A stretch of 64,000 nucleotides of DNA from JAEMQF01 sp963850525 (GTDB taxonomy: Bacteria; Pseudomonadota; Gammaproteobacteria; Burkholderiales; Burkholderiaceae_C), in NCBI GenBank assembly GCA_963850525.1, contig CAWKLQ010000001.1, forward strand, positions 186,001 to 250,000, read 5' to 3'. Both the position numbers and the translations under genes were made by a program. Below are positions 9,427-17,858 of the stretch, in pieces. Position 1 is the first letter of the stretch. The number at the start of each line of letters is the position of its first letter. Under the pieces are notes generated by a model, which did not search any database, was not told the DNA's origin, and worked only from the letters and a program-made list of their open reading frames with translations.

Positions 9427-11640
9427 ATGACCGCTGGTGCCCAGTGGCTGAGCGTTGCCGCGGTTGTCTGGGGCCTGGCCGCGCCGCCGCTTGCCGCGCA
9501 GGAGGTCGTGCCTAACCCGATCTCGGCGCAGGCTCGGCCGCGCATCGGCCTGGCGCTGGGCGGCGGCGGCGCGCGCGGCGCTGCGCACATCGGCGTGCTC
9601 GAAGCGCTGCAGGACTTGCGCATCCCGGTGGACTGCGTCTCGGGAACGAGCATGGGCGCGGTGATCGCCGGGGCGTTTGCCGCCGGCGTCTTGCCGGCGC
9701 AAATGCGCGAGGCGATGAACCGTGCCGACTGGAAAGACATGTTCATCGACTCGCCCGATTGGGCCGAGCGGAACTTTCGCAACAAACAACTGACGCAGCG
9801 GTTTCTGGCAGGCACCGAAATCGGCGTCACATCCCAGGGCCTGAAGTATTTGCCCGGTGTGATCACCGGCCAGAAGATCAAGCTGTTTCTCAACCAGCTG
9901 GTGCTCGGCGACCGCGCCGAGCGCAACATCGAGGCGCTGCCGTTGCCGCTGTCGATTGTCGCCACCGACATCGGCACCGGTGAGCGGATCGTGATGCGCG
10001 ACGCCAGCCTGACGCAGGCGATGCGCGCCAGCCTGTCGATCCCGGGCCTGATGGCGCCGGTCGAGCGCAACGGGCGGCTCCTCGTTGACGGAGGGCTGGT
10101 CGACAACGTCCCCGTTCGCGAGGTGCGCGAGCGCTGCAAGGCCGACCTCGTGATCGCCGTCAACGTCGGCTCGCCCTTGCTCGACGCGAAGGAAGTGACG
10201 TCGCTGTTCAGCGTCGCGGCGCAGATGGTGGGCATCCTTACCGAGCAGAACGTGAGCGAGTCCTTGGGCGCGCTCAAGCCCGGCGACATTTACATCAAGC
10301 CCGATCTCGGCGACATCACCGCCGCGGATTTTGAACGTCACGTCGAAGCCGCGCAGCGCGGTCGCTCGGCGACCCAGGCCGCGGCGGCGCGGCTGCGCGC
10401 CTTGGCGCTGAGCCCAAGCGACTACGCGGCGTGGTGGGCGCGAATCGGCGGCGAGCGCGGTGCGCCGCTGCGCGTTGACGCCATCGAAGTCGCGGGCCTG
10501 CCGCAGCTCGAAGCCGCTGCCGTGTTGCGCCACATCAAGCAGCCGCTGCGCCAACCGCTGGAGACCCAGGCGCTGAATCGCGACCTGTTGCGCGTCTACG
10601 GCGACGCACACTACGAGGGCGTGGACTACGCCTTGCTCGCGCAAGGCGAGCGCAAAGTGTTGCGCGTCTCGCCGCAAGCGAAACGCTGGGGGCCGGATTT
10701 CCTGCGTTTTGCCGCCGGATTGAACAGCACGCTGCGGCGTGGCTCGACGTACAGCCTGCGTGGCGCGTACCAGAGAACGCTGCTCAATCGCTACGGCGCC
10801 GAAGCGATGCTGACCGGCGAAGTGGGCAGCACGACGGGCTTGGCCGCCGACTTCTACCAGCCGCTGGATCCCGGCCAACTGACTTTCATCGAGGCCGGCG
10901 TTCGTGCCTCCCGAACCAGCAGCGCCGTCTACGAGGGCGAAGTCAAACAGAGCGAGTACCTGGTGCGCAGCCAGACGCTGAGCTTGAGCGCCGGGCTCAA
11001 TGTCGGCGTGACCGGGCAGGTGCGTTTGGGTTGGATAGGCCAGCAAAAATGGTATGAGCTCGAGACCGGCCAGCAGATCTTTCCGCGCGGCCCGTTCCGC
11101 ACGCCGGGCTGGCTTTCCAGCGTCGACTTCGATCAACTCAACGACCCGAATTTTCCGTCCGCAGGTTGGGCCGCGAAACTCTCTTACTTCGTTCCCAACC
11201 ACGAATCATTCACGCGCTTGACTGCGGAAGGCCGCGCAGCCACGACGCTGGGAAGCTTCGTGTTCGCGACACGCCTGGCCTACACCGGTTCACCGCGCGG
11301 CGTGCTGCCGTTTCACGAGGCGGCGTCGCTCGGCGGCTTGCTCAACCTGTCGGCCTTTGGATTGGGTCAATTTCTGGGAGACGACGTGCAGTTTGCGCAA
11401 GTTCGCGCCGAGCACATCCTCCAGCGCCTGCCGATCGGCCTGAGCGGCGACCTGCGTGCCGGCATTGCCGTCGAGGCGGGCCGCGTCGGCGTGCGTTACA
11501 CGGAAACGGCGCGCGCCGGTTGGCAGGACTCGGTGCTTCTGTACCTCGGCGGGCCCACGCCGATCGGCCCGCTGTACCTGGGCTACGGCCACTCGAGCCG
11601 GGGCAGCTCCAACGCCTACCTCTTCATCGGCAGCCTGTGA
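9427..11640 (+). CDS. PlpD-like patatin phospholipase with outer-membrane barrel (type Vd)
   Basis: A signal peptide (hydrophobic residues about 8-24, ending APPLAAQ) leads a patatin domain: oxyanion loop GGGGARG, nucleophile Ser75 in GTSMG and catalytic Asp221 in DGG. After residue about 340 comes a POTRA-like segment (RVDAIEVAGLPQLEAAAVLRHI) and then about 330 residues of alternating beta-strand sequence that fit a 16-strand barrel of the Omp85/BamA superfamily. This is the layout of PlpD of Pseudomonas aeruginosa, a type Vd secreted phospholipase A1. The protein is 737 residues. Secretion of the patatin domain is family knowledge, not shown here. It starts four bases after metY ends. Confidence 0.85.
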   Translation: MTAGAQWLSVAAVVWGLAAPPLAAQEVVPNPISAQARPRIGLALGGGGARGAAHIGVLEALQDLRIPVDCVSGTSMGAVIAGAFAAGVLPAQMREAMNRADWKDMFIDSPDWAERNFRNKQLTQRFLAGTEIGVTSQGLKYLPGVITGQKIKLFLNQLVLGDRAERNIEALPLPLSIVATDIGTGERIVMRDASLTQAMRASLSIPGLMAPVERNGRLLVDGGLVDNVPVREVRERCKADLVIAVNVGSPLLDAKEVTSLFSVAAQMVGILTEQNVSESLGALKPGDIYIKPDLGDITAADFERHVEAAQRGRSATQAAAARLRALALSPSDYAAWWARIGGERGAPLRVDAIEVAGLPQLEAAAVLRHIKQPLRQPLETQALNRDLLRVYGDAHYEGVDYALLAQGERKVLRVSPQAKRWGPDFLRFAAGLNSTLRRGSTYSLRGAYQRTLLNRYGAEAMLTGEVGSTTGLAADFYQPLDPGQLTFIEAGVRASRTSSAVYEGEVKQSEYLVRSQTLSLSAGLNVGVTGQVRLGWIGQQKWYELETGQQIFPRGPFRTPGWLSSVDFDQLNDPNFPSAGWAAKLSYFVPNHESFTRLTAEGRAATTLGSFVFATRLAYTGSPRGVLPFHEAASLGGLLNLSAFGLGQFLGDDVQFAQVRAEHILQRLPIGLSGDLRAGIAVEAGRVGVRYTETARAGWQDSVLLYLGGPTPIGPLYLGYGHSSRGSSNAYLFIGSL

Positions 11641-11714
11641 GGTCCCGCCGCCTTGCGTGGGCGGCGCCGCTTGGCCGCGGGGCGCAGTACAGTTGCGCCA
11701 AGGTGGAGCACCGC

Positions 11715-13361
11715 ATGAACATCTACGAGCAGGGGCTGGACAAGAACGCGGCGAATTTCGTCGCCTTGTCGCCGGTGAGTTTTGTCGAACGCAGCGCCGA
11801 GGTGTTCGCCGACCTGCCCTCGGTGATTCACGGGGCGCGCCGCTACACCTGGGCGCAGACGCGCGAGCGCTGCGCGCGCCTGGCCGCGGCGCTGCAAGCG
11901 CTTGGCGTCGGGCACGGTACGACGGTGAGCGCGATGTTGCCCAACACGCCCGAGATGGTCGAGGTGCATTACGCCGTGCCTGCCCTCGGTGCGGTGCTGA
12001 ACACGCTGAACACACGCCTCGACGCGCCACTGCTCGCCTGGCAAATGAACCACTGCGAAGCCGCCGTGCTGATCACGGACCGCGAATTCGCATCGCAAAT
12101 GGCGCAAACGCTGCGCCTGTTGCGCGACGCGCACGGCCGCAGCCCCATCGTCATCGACGTCTCCGACAGCGAATACGCGGGTCCCGGCGATCGGATAGGC
12201 ACTCACGACTACGAAGCGCTGCTCGCAGCGCACGCGCCGCTCGCCGAATTGCCGGGCCCGCGCGACGAATGGGACGCGATTGCGGTGAGCTACACGTCGG
12301 GGACGACCGGCGACCCGAAGGGTGTGGTGACGCACCACCGCGGCGCTTACCTCAACGCGGTGAGCAATGCGACGACCTGGACCATGCCGCACTTCCCACG
12401 TTACTTGTGGACGCTGCCGATGTTTCACTGCAACGGCTGGTGTTTCCCGTGGACGGTGGCGCTGCTCGGCGGCACGCATGTGTGCCTGCGCCGTGTCGAG
12501 GCGAGTGCGATCCTCGACGCGATGCGTGAGCACGCCGTAGACCACTACTGCGCCGCGCCCATCGTGCACAACCTGCTGCTTGCCGCGCCCGCCGAGCAGC
12601 GCGCCGGCATCACGCAAAAAGTGCGAGGCATGGTCGCCGGTGCGGCACCGCCCGCGGCGATGATCGAGGGCATGGCGCGCATCGGCTTCGACATCACGCA
12701 TGTCTACGGCCTGACGGAGGTTTATGGCCCGGCGTCGGTGGCCGTCAAGCGCGACTCTTGGGCAGCGCAAAACCTCTCCGAGCAGACGCGCCTGAACGGC
12801 CGGCAAGGCGTTCGCTATGCGCTGCAGGAAGGCATGACCGTCATGCACCCCGAGACCTTGGCCGAAGTCCCGGCCGATGCAGAAACAATGGGCGAGATCA
12901 TGTTCCGCGGCAACATCGTCATGAAGGGTTATCTGAAAAACCCGGCCGCCACGGCGAAAGCCTTCGAAGGCGGCTGGTTTCACACCGGTGACCTGGCGGT
13001 GCTCGAGCCCGACCGCTACGTGAAGATCAAGGACCGCAGCAAAGACATCATCATCTCGGGCGGCGAGAACATCAGTTCGATCGAGGTCGAAGACGCGCTG
13101 TACCGGCACCCGGCGGTGCTCGCGTGTGCCGTCGTCGCGCGGCCCGATCCGAAGTGGGGCGAGACGCCGCTCGCCTTCGTCGAAACCCGGCCCGAGGCGA
13201 GCGTGACGGCGGCCGAGTTGATCGCACATTGCAAAACACTGCTGGCGGGCTACAAGGTGCCGCGCGAAGTGCGCTTCGAGGCGATCCCCAAGACCTCGAC
13301 CGGAAAGATCCAGAAATTCGCGCTGCGCGAGCGCGCCAAATCGACGAGTGCCATTCAATGA
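11715..13361 (+). CDS. Fatty-acyl/acyl-CoA synthetase (AMP-forming)
   Basis: This 548-residue ANL-superfamily ligase activates a carboxylic acid via an acyl-adenylate to its CoA thioester. Visible motifs: YTSGTTGDPKG near residues 193-203 (P-loop), the VYGLTEVYGP adenine motif, FHTGDLAVLEPDRYVKIKDRSKDIIISGGENISS hinge region near 420-455, and the C-terminal catalytic Lys in TSTGKIQK. The pattern is closest to medium/long-chain acyl-CoA synthetases found with enoyl-CoA hydratases. The start has GGTGGAG upstream at good distance. It overlaps the next gene by four bases. Confidence 0.92.
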   Translation: MNIYEQGLDKNAANFVALSPVSFVERSAEVFADLPSVIHGARRYTWAQTRERCARLAAALQALGVGHGTTVSAMLPNTPEMVEVHYAVPALGAVLNTLNTRLDAPLLAWQMNHCEAAVLITDREFASQMAQTLRLLRDAHGRSPIVIDVSDSEYAGPGDRIGTHDYEALLAAHAPLAELPGPRDEWDAIAVSYTSGTTGDPKGVVTHHRGAYLNAVSNATTWTMPHFPRYLWTLPMFHCNGWCFPWTVALLGGTHVCLRRVEASAILDAMREHAVDHYCAAPIVHNLLLAAPAEQRAGITQKVRGMVAGAAPPAAMIEGMARIGFDITHVYGLTEVYGPASVAVKRDSWAAQNLSEQTRLNGRQGVRYALQEGMTVMHPETLAEVPADAETMGEIMFRGNIVMKGYLKNPAATAKAFEGGWFHTGDLAVLEPDRYVKIKDRSKDIIISGGENISSIEVEDALYRHPAVLACAVVARPDPKWGETPLAFVETRPEASVTAAELIAHCKTLLAGYKVPREVRFEAIPKTSTGKIQKFALRERAKSTSAIQ

Positions 13362-14161
13362 ATACAAACCCCCAAGCCTTGGTGCTGCGCGACGTGGACG
13401 CGCGCGGCGTGGTCACGCTGACGCTGAACCGGCCCGAGTCGTTCAACGCGCTGTCGCAGGCCATGCTTTCGGCGCTGCAAAGCGAATTCGACGCGCTGCG
13501 CGCCGACGAGTCGGTGCGCGTCGTGATTCTTGCTGCCGCCGGCAAGGCGTTTTGCGCCGGCCACGACTTGAAAGAGATGCGCCGCGAACCATCACTCGCT
13601 TACTACCAGCAGCTGTTCGAGCAATGCACGAAGCTGATGCTCAGCGTGCAAAGCCTGCCGGTGCCGGTGATCGCCAAGGTGCAAGGCATGGCCACCGCAG
13701 CCGGTTGCCAGCTCGTGGCGATGTGCGACCTGGCGGTCGCCGCGAGCACGGCGCAGTTTGCTGTGAGCGGCGTCAAGCTGGGCCTGTTCTGCTCGACGCC
13801 GAGCGTCGCGCTGTCGCGCAACGTGGGCCGCAAAGCGGCATTCGAAATGCTTGTGACGGGCGAGTTCATCAGCGCCGACGCAGCGCGCGACAAAGGCCTC
13901 CTGAACCGCGTCGCCGACGTGGCGCTGCTCGACGAAGAAGTGGAGCAGCTCGTCGCGGCGATTCTGGCCAAGCCGCGCGTCGCCATCGCCATGGGCAAGC
14001 AGCTCTTCTACCGCCAGCTCGAGAAGGGCATCGCCGCCGCTTATGACGACGCCGGCCAGACGATGGCGTGCAACATGATGGACGATGCTGCGCTCGAGGG
14101 CGTGCAGGCCTTCATCGACAAGCGCCCGCCGGCGTGGCCTGCGCAGCGCAAGACGCCTTGA
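13358..14161 (+). CDS. Enoyl-CoA hydratase/isomerase family protein, ECHDC3-like
   Basis: The 267-residue protein has the crotonase fold: AFCAGHDLKEM (CoA and oxyanion loop) and a second oxyanion motif GMATAAGCQLVAMCDLAVAA. The canonical first catalytic Glu of hydratases (GCE) is Gln118, and the region that should carry the second Glu reads AVSGVKLGLFCSTP, with no Glu. This pattern is that of the ECHDC3 group, whose reaction is not settled. Its ATG overlaps the stop of the acyl-CoA synthetase, so the two products probably act on the same acyl-CoA. Hydratase activity should not be assumed. Confidence 0.88.
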   Translation: MNTNPQALVLRDVDARGVVTLTLNRPESFNALSQAMLSALQSEFDALRADESVRVVILAAAGKAFCAGHDLKEMRREPSLAYYQQLFEQCTKLMLSVQSLPVPVIAKVQGMATAAGCQLVAMCDLAVAASTAQFAVSGVKLGLFCSTPSVALSRNVGRKAAFEMLVTGEFISADAARDKGLLNRVADVALLDEEVEQLVAAILAKPRVAIAMGKQLFYRQLEKGIAAAYDDAGQTMACNMMDDAALEGVQAFIDKRPPAWPAQRKTP

Positions 14162-14402
14162 GCGCGGCGTCTCGATACATGCGGCCGCATCTGTAGCGTC
14201 TGCATACGCGCGCCTCCTGGAGGTGGCCGAGCGAGGCGTGCCGGCCGCCCGGCCAACTGGCGGCAAGCGTGAATTCGATCCGCCCTCGCGCGCTCGGCGC
14301 GGGCCGTGCAATCGGGCGCACCGGGGAATCGGCCGATGATCCACATTTGCCGCCTCGGCGCTGCGCTCGCCGCGGTGCCGCGGCCTGGAACCCGTCGAAC
14401 CC

Positions 14403-16727
14403 ATGAACGCAGTCAAATTCGCATTGCTCGGCCTGGTCGGCGTCATCGGTCTGGTGATCTCGACTTTCGGGCCGTTCAAGATCCCGTACGCCGAGACGCT
14501 GGCCAAGACCTACTACCGCTACGCGATCGCCGGTTTGCTCGTCGTCGTCGCACTGTTCGCGGTGTTGATCGCGGTTCTCGTTCACGTGCTCGACCCCAAT
14601 CAGTTCAAGTCGCAAATCATTCGCTATGTGCAGGAGCGCACCCAGCGCGAGCTGATTCTGGACGGTGAACTCGAGCTCAGCTGGTTCCCCAAGCTCGGTG
14701 TCCAGGCGGGCAAGGCGTCGCTCAGCCAGCACCGCAGCGCGCGCGAGTTCGCGGCGATCGACAGTGCGCGCATCACGATCGCCTGGATGCCGCTGCTGCG
14801 CCGCCAGGTGCAGGTCGACTCGGCGCAAGTCGACGGGCTGCGCGCGCAACTCGTGCGCTTCAAGGATGGCAGCACGAACATCGACGACCTGCTGCGCGAC
14901 CTCGCGACGATTTCGCCCGCCCACATCGACATCGACGACCTGCAGCTGACGCGTGCGACGCTGCAATGGAACGACGAAGTGATGTTTCAGCGCGGCAGCT
15001 TGAACGATGTGCAGCTGACGCTGGGCCGGCTTACCGATGGCCTGGCTGCGCCTGTCAGCGCGAGCCTGCGCGTCGACGCGCCGCAGGCCGGTGTCGACGC
15101 ACGCGTGTCGCTGAAGGGCCGGCTGCTCTTCGACGCGCCGGCGCGGCGCATCGAGCTGGCAAAGATCGACGCACAGCTTGAAGGCAAATCGCTGGGCGTC
15201 GACAACCTGGCGCTGAACCTGAAAGCGGATCTGACGGGCCATTTCGGCTTGAACACCTTGAGCGTAGAGAACCTGGTGATCACGTCGTCGAGCAAATCGG
15301 GCTTGAGCGTGTTCAACGCGCGCCTGGCTGCGCCGGAATTGCGCCTCATCGAGCGCCGCTTCCAGGGCAGCCAGCTCAGCATGGACCTGAGCGTCGCGCA
15401 CCCGGACCAGACCTTGACCGCAGCGCTGCAGGTGCCGAACTTCGAAGGCACGGGCCAGGCGCTGCGCGGCGCTGCGGCGAACGCGCAGATCTCGATCCGT
15501 GGTGCGGGAACGCAACTGCGTGCCCAACTGAGCAGTCCGGTCGTGCTCGACTTTGAAACCGGAAAACGCCTCGAATTCGACGCGATCGACCTGACCGCCG
15601 CAGCGAACCACCCGGCGCTGAGCGCGGAAATACCGCTCACGGCGAACGGCAAGCTCGTGCTCGATCTGGCCCAGCAAAGCCTGCACCTTTTGCTTTCCGG
15701 CAAGCTCAGCGGCAGCGACTTGCGTGGGCAGATGGCGATGAGCGACTGGCGCCGCCCGCACTGGACGTTCGATTTTGTGAGCGCGGGCCTGGACCTTGAC
15801 GCGCTGCTCGCCCAGCCGTGCCTGGCGCGCTGGGGCGACGACACCGTCGCCTTCGACGTGGCGGTTCTGCGAGACCTCTCGCTCGCCGGCCATTTGCACG
15901 CCGACAAGCTCAAGCTCTGCGGCCTGACGGCGAGCAAGGCCTCAGCCCAGTTCGACGCGCAAAAGTCGGCGCTGCACATCGCACCCGTCACCGCCCAGGT
16001 CTACGGCGGCGCACTCGATCTGGGCGTCAGCATCGACGCGGCAAGCGCGCCGCGCCTGTCGAGCAAGGGCAGCCTCAGCGACGTCGATTTGCGTGCCGTG
16101 CGTGCCGATGTGGCGCGCCTGCCGTGGCTCGAAGGGCGAGGCGAACTGGCGTGGGACGTTCGCACCGAGGGCGGCAGCGTCGGCACCTTGCGCGCCGGCA
16201 TCGCAGGGCCCGTGTCGCTGGCCGCGCGCGCCGGCAGGTTCGCGGGAATCGACTTGCGCGCTGCCTTGCTCGAGGGGCGCGGCGAACTGGGCAAGCCGGG
16301 CAGCGTGCGGCCGCGTGAATTCAACGCTGGCGCGGCGACGCCGTTCAGTGAAATGAAGGCACGCTTCGAACTCGGCGAAGGGCGCGCGGCGGGCCAGAAC
16401 CTCGAACTGCACAGCGCAAGCCTGCACGCCGTCGGCGCTGGCGAGCTGCTGCTTGACACTGGGGCGATCGACTTGCGCTTCGACGCGAGCGTGGCCCGCG
16501 CGGCTCAGGAGTTCGCTGCGTTTGCTGGCGTCAGCGTGCCGATCCAGGTCGACGGGGTGTGGCGCTTGCCGCGCTTCACACTCGACTTTGGTGCAGCCGG
16601 TGGCTCCGGTGGCGCCGCGCCGCCACGCCCCAGCGAGGCCGCCGCCGAGCCTGCGGGAGTTGCGCCGAGCAGCATGGCACTCTCCGCGCTGGCGCCGCGC
16701 CCGCAGGGCTTGCGCGCCGGCAGGTAG
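14403..16727 (+). CDS. AsmA-family inner-membrane anchored protein
   Basis: The 774-residue protein has two hydrophobic segments near the N-terminus (about 5-24 and 41-63) and then LDPNQFKSQIIRYVQERTQRELILDGELELSWFPKLGV, the typical AsmA start. The long periplasmic part is beta-rich with repeated short strands, ending in an AsmA C-terminal domain and a Pro/Ala-rich tail. AsmA-like proteins are thought to help carry phospholipid between membranes and affect outer-membrane assembly. The first hydrophobic segment is unusual for the family; an internal start cannot be excluded. About 240 bases upstream hold no gene. Confidence 0.85.
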   Translation: MNAVKFALLGLVGVIGLVISTFGPFKIPYAETLAKTYYRYAIAGLLVVVALFAVLIAVLVHVLDPNQFKSQIIRYVQERTQRELILDGELELSWFPKLGVQAGKASLSQHRSAREFAAIDSARITIAWMPLLRRQVQVDSAQVDGLRAQLVRFKDGSTNIDDLLRDLATISPAHIDIDDLQLTRATLQWNDEVMFQRGSLNDVQLTLGRLTDGLAAPVSASLRVDAPQAGVDARVSLKGRLLFDAPARRIELAKIDAQLEGKSLGVDNLALNLKADLTGHFGLNTLSVENLVITSSSKSGLSVFNARLAAPELRLIERRFQGSQLSMDLSVAHPDQTLTAALQVPNFEGTGQALRGAAANAQISIRGAGTQLRAQLSSPVVLDFETGKRLEFDAIDLTAAANHPALSAEIPLTANGKLVLDLAQQSLHLLLSGKLSGSDLRGQMAMSDWRRPHWTFDFVSAGLDLDALLAQPCLARWGDDTVAFDVAVLRDLSLAGHLHADKLKLCGLTASKASAQFDAQKSALHIAPVTAQVYGGALDLGVSIDAASAPRLSSKGSLSDVDLRAVRADVARLPWLEGRGELAWDVRTEGGSVGTLRAGIAGPVSLAARAGRFAGIDLRAALLEGRGELGKPGSVRPREFNAGAATPFSEMKARFELGEGRAAGQNLELHSASLHAVGAGELLLDTGAIDLRFDASVARAAQEFAAFAGVSVPIQVDGVWRLPRFTLDFGAAGGSGGAAPPRPSEAAAEPAGVAPSSMALSALAPRPQGLRAGR

Positions 16728-16761
16728 GCGTTTGCCGGCGCTCCGCGCGGCCCTTGCAACA

Positions 16762-17406
16762 TCATGCGGTCGCGGACGAGCGGCCCGCAGCCAGCTTCAT
16801 CCAGGCGCGCCAGCCGACGACTGACAGGGCGATGAAGATCGAGTAGAGCAGCACCGTCAGCCACAAATCCTTGTAGGCGAACAGCGCAACGCTGACGACG
16901 TTCACGACCAGCCAGGTCGGCCAGTTCTCGACGTACTTGCGCGCCAGCAGCCACTGGCCGATGACGCTCGCTGCGGTGGGGAAGGCGTCCCACCAGGGCA
17001 CGTCGGTGTCGGTGGCGGTGGCGAGAAACAGCCCCGTGGCCGGCCAGGCGATGGCCAGAGCGATGAGCGCGATGCAGCGGCCGCGCGTGCCGAGTGTGCG
17101 CACCGCCAGGGCCTGGCCGTCAGCCTGCGTGCCGCGCAGCCATTGCCACCAACCCCACGCAGCAATGACCGCAAAGAAGATTTGCAGGCTCGCGTCGCCG
17201 TACAGCCGGCTGTTCCAGAACAGGCCGAAGTAGAGCAGCGAACTGATGATCGCCAGCGGCCAGCCCCAAGGGTTGACGCGGATGTTGCATCCGACCATCG
17301 CCAGCGCAAGGGCGAACGCAATCAGCTCGAGGCGCGTGATGGGCGCGCCCCACAAGGTGAAGGCTTCGCTGAACAGTGGGTGCAGCAGCTGGAGGACGGT
17401 GGTCAC
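16762..17406 (-). CDS. pnuC: Nicotinamide riboside transporter PnuC
   Basis: The 214-residue protein has seven or so membrane helices and the PnuC signature: ITRLELIAFALALAMVGCN, RVNPWGWPLAIISSLLYF, DASLQIFFAVIAAWGWWQW, and the C-terminal WLVVNVVSVALFAYKDLW. PnuC takes up nicotinamide riboside for NAD salvage by facilitated diffusion coupled to phosphorylation. No NadR kinase gene lies nearby. Its 5' region contains a REP-like repeat and no recognisable thiamine or NAD riboswitch. Convergent with asmA. Confidence 0.92.
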   Translation of the reverse strand: MTTVLQLLHPLFSEAFTLWGAPITRLELIAFALALAMVGCNIRVNPWGWPLAIISSLLYFGLFWNSRLYGDASLQIFFAVIAAWGWWQWLRGTQADGQALAVRTLGTRGRCIALIALAIAWPATGLFLATATDTDVPWWDAFPTAASVIGQWLLARKYVENWPTWLVVNVVSVALFAYKDLWLTVLLYSIFIALSVVGWRAWMKLAAGRSSATA

Positions 17407-17428
17407 GAATCGAATCGAGCGTGGAGGC

Positions 17429-17527
17429 CGTCATCCCGACGGAAGTCGGGTTCCACTTTGACTAGAGCCAATGTCTGCGGAAGTTCTGGGGACCTTCGCA
17501 GTGGATCCCGGCGTGCGCCGGGATGAC
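17429..17527. repeat. Paired REP-like element, family A, copy 1
   Basis: Two inverted units, CGTCATCCCGACGGAAGTCG... at 17429 and its mirror ending GCCGGGATGACG at 17527, each a small hairpin, separated by about 47 bases. The same GTCATCCCGGC/GCCGGGAT hairpin recurs at 28275, 29723 and 48914. It lies between ftsB and pnuC, read on the same strand. Confidence 0.8.
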
Positions 17528-17562
17528 GGGGGCGTGAGATGAGGCGCTCCAACCGGTGCGTC

Positions 17563-17841
17563 TCAACGCCTGGGAACGCTCAGCTGCACCAGAATTTCGT
17601 CGGGCTTGAGCATGCCGAGCTCGAAGCGCGCCTTTTCTTCGACCATCTCCAGGCCTTCCTTCAAGTCACGCACTTCGGCCTGGAGCTGCACGTTGCGCGC
17701 CCGCGTTGCGTCATTCGCGGCTTGCTGCTCGCGCAACTTGGTGCCCAGTTCGCGCGTGCGCGGAACCCCCGACTTGCCGAACCAGAGTTCGGCGTGCACC
17801 AGCAGCAGCAGCGCGGCCAAGGCGGTGATGAGCAATCGCAT
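17563..17841 (-). CDS. ftsB: Cell-division protein FtsB
   Basis: FtsB is a small bitopic divisome protein that joins FtsL and FtsQ. The 92-residue product has one N-terminal membrane helix (residues 2-17) followed by a leucine-zipper-like coiled coil (ELGTKLREQQAANDATRARN) and the short conserved EKARFELGMLKPDEI motif. It follows eno by 17 bases, the usual eno-ftsB order in proteobacteria. Confidence 0.93.
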   Translation of the reverse strand: MRLLITALAALLLLVHAELWFGKSGVPRTRELGTKLREQQAANDATRARNVQLQAEVRDLKEGLEMVEEKARFELGMLKPDEILVQLSVPRR

Positions 17842-17858
17842 GGCAGGTGCCCGGCGGC

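Noticed and set aside
8350..11202. 950-codon open frame antisense to metY and the patatin gene
   Set aside because: It spans two well supported genes on the other strand and shows no domain or ribosome site.
11645..11675. GCCGCC/GGGCGGC stem after the PlpD-like gene as a terminator
   Set aside because: There is no T run after the stem, and GC-rich stems are common by chance here.
14179..14190. Palindrome ATGCGGCCGCAT between the ECHDC3-like gene and asmA
   Set aside because: It is short, GC-rich and isolated, with no promoter or second site nearby; chance is likely at this base composition.
17407..17562. Possible riboswitch upstream of pnuC
   Set aside because: The region is occupied by the REP-like inverted repeat and shows no thiamine or NAD riboswitch core.
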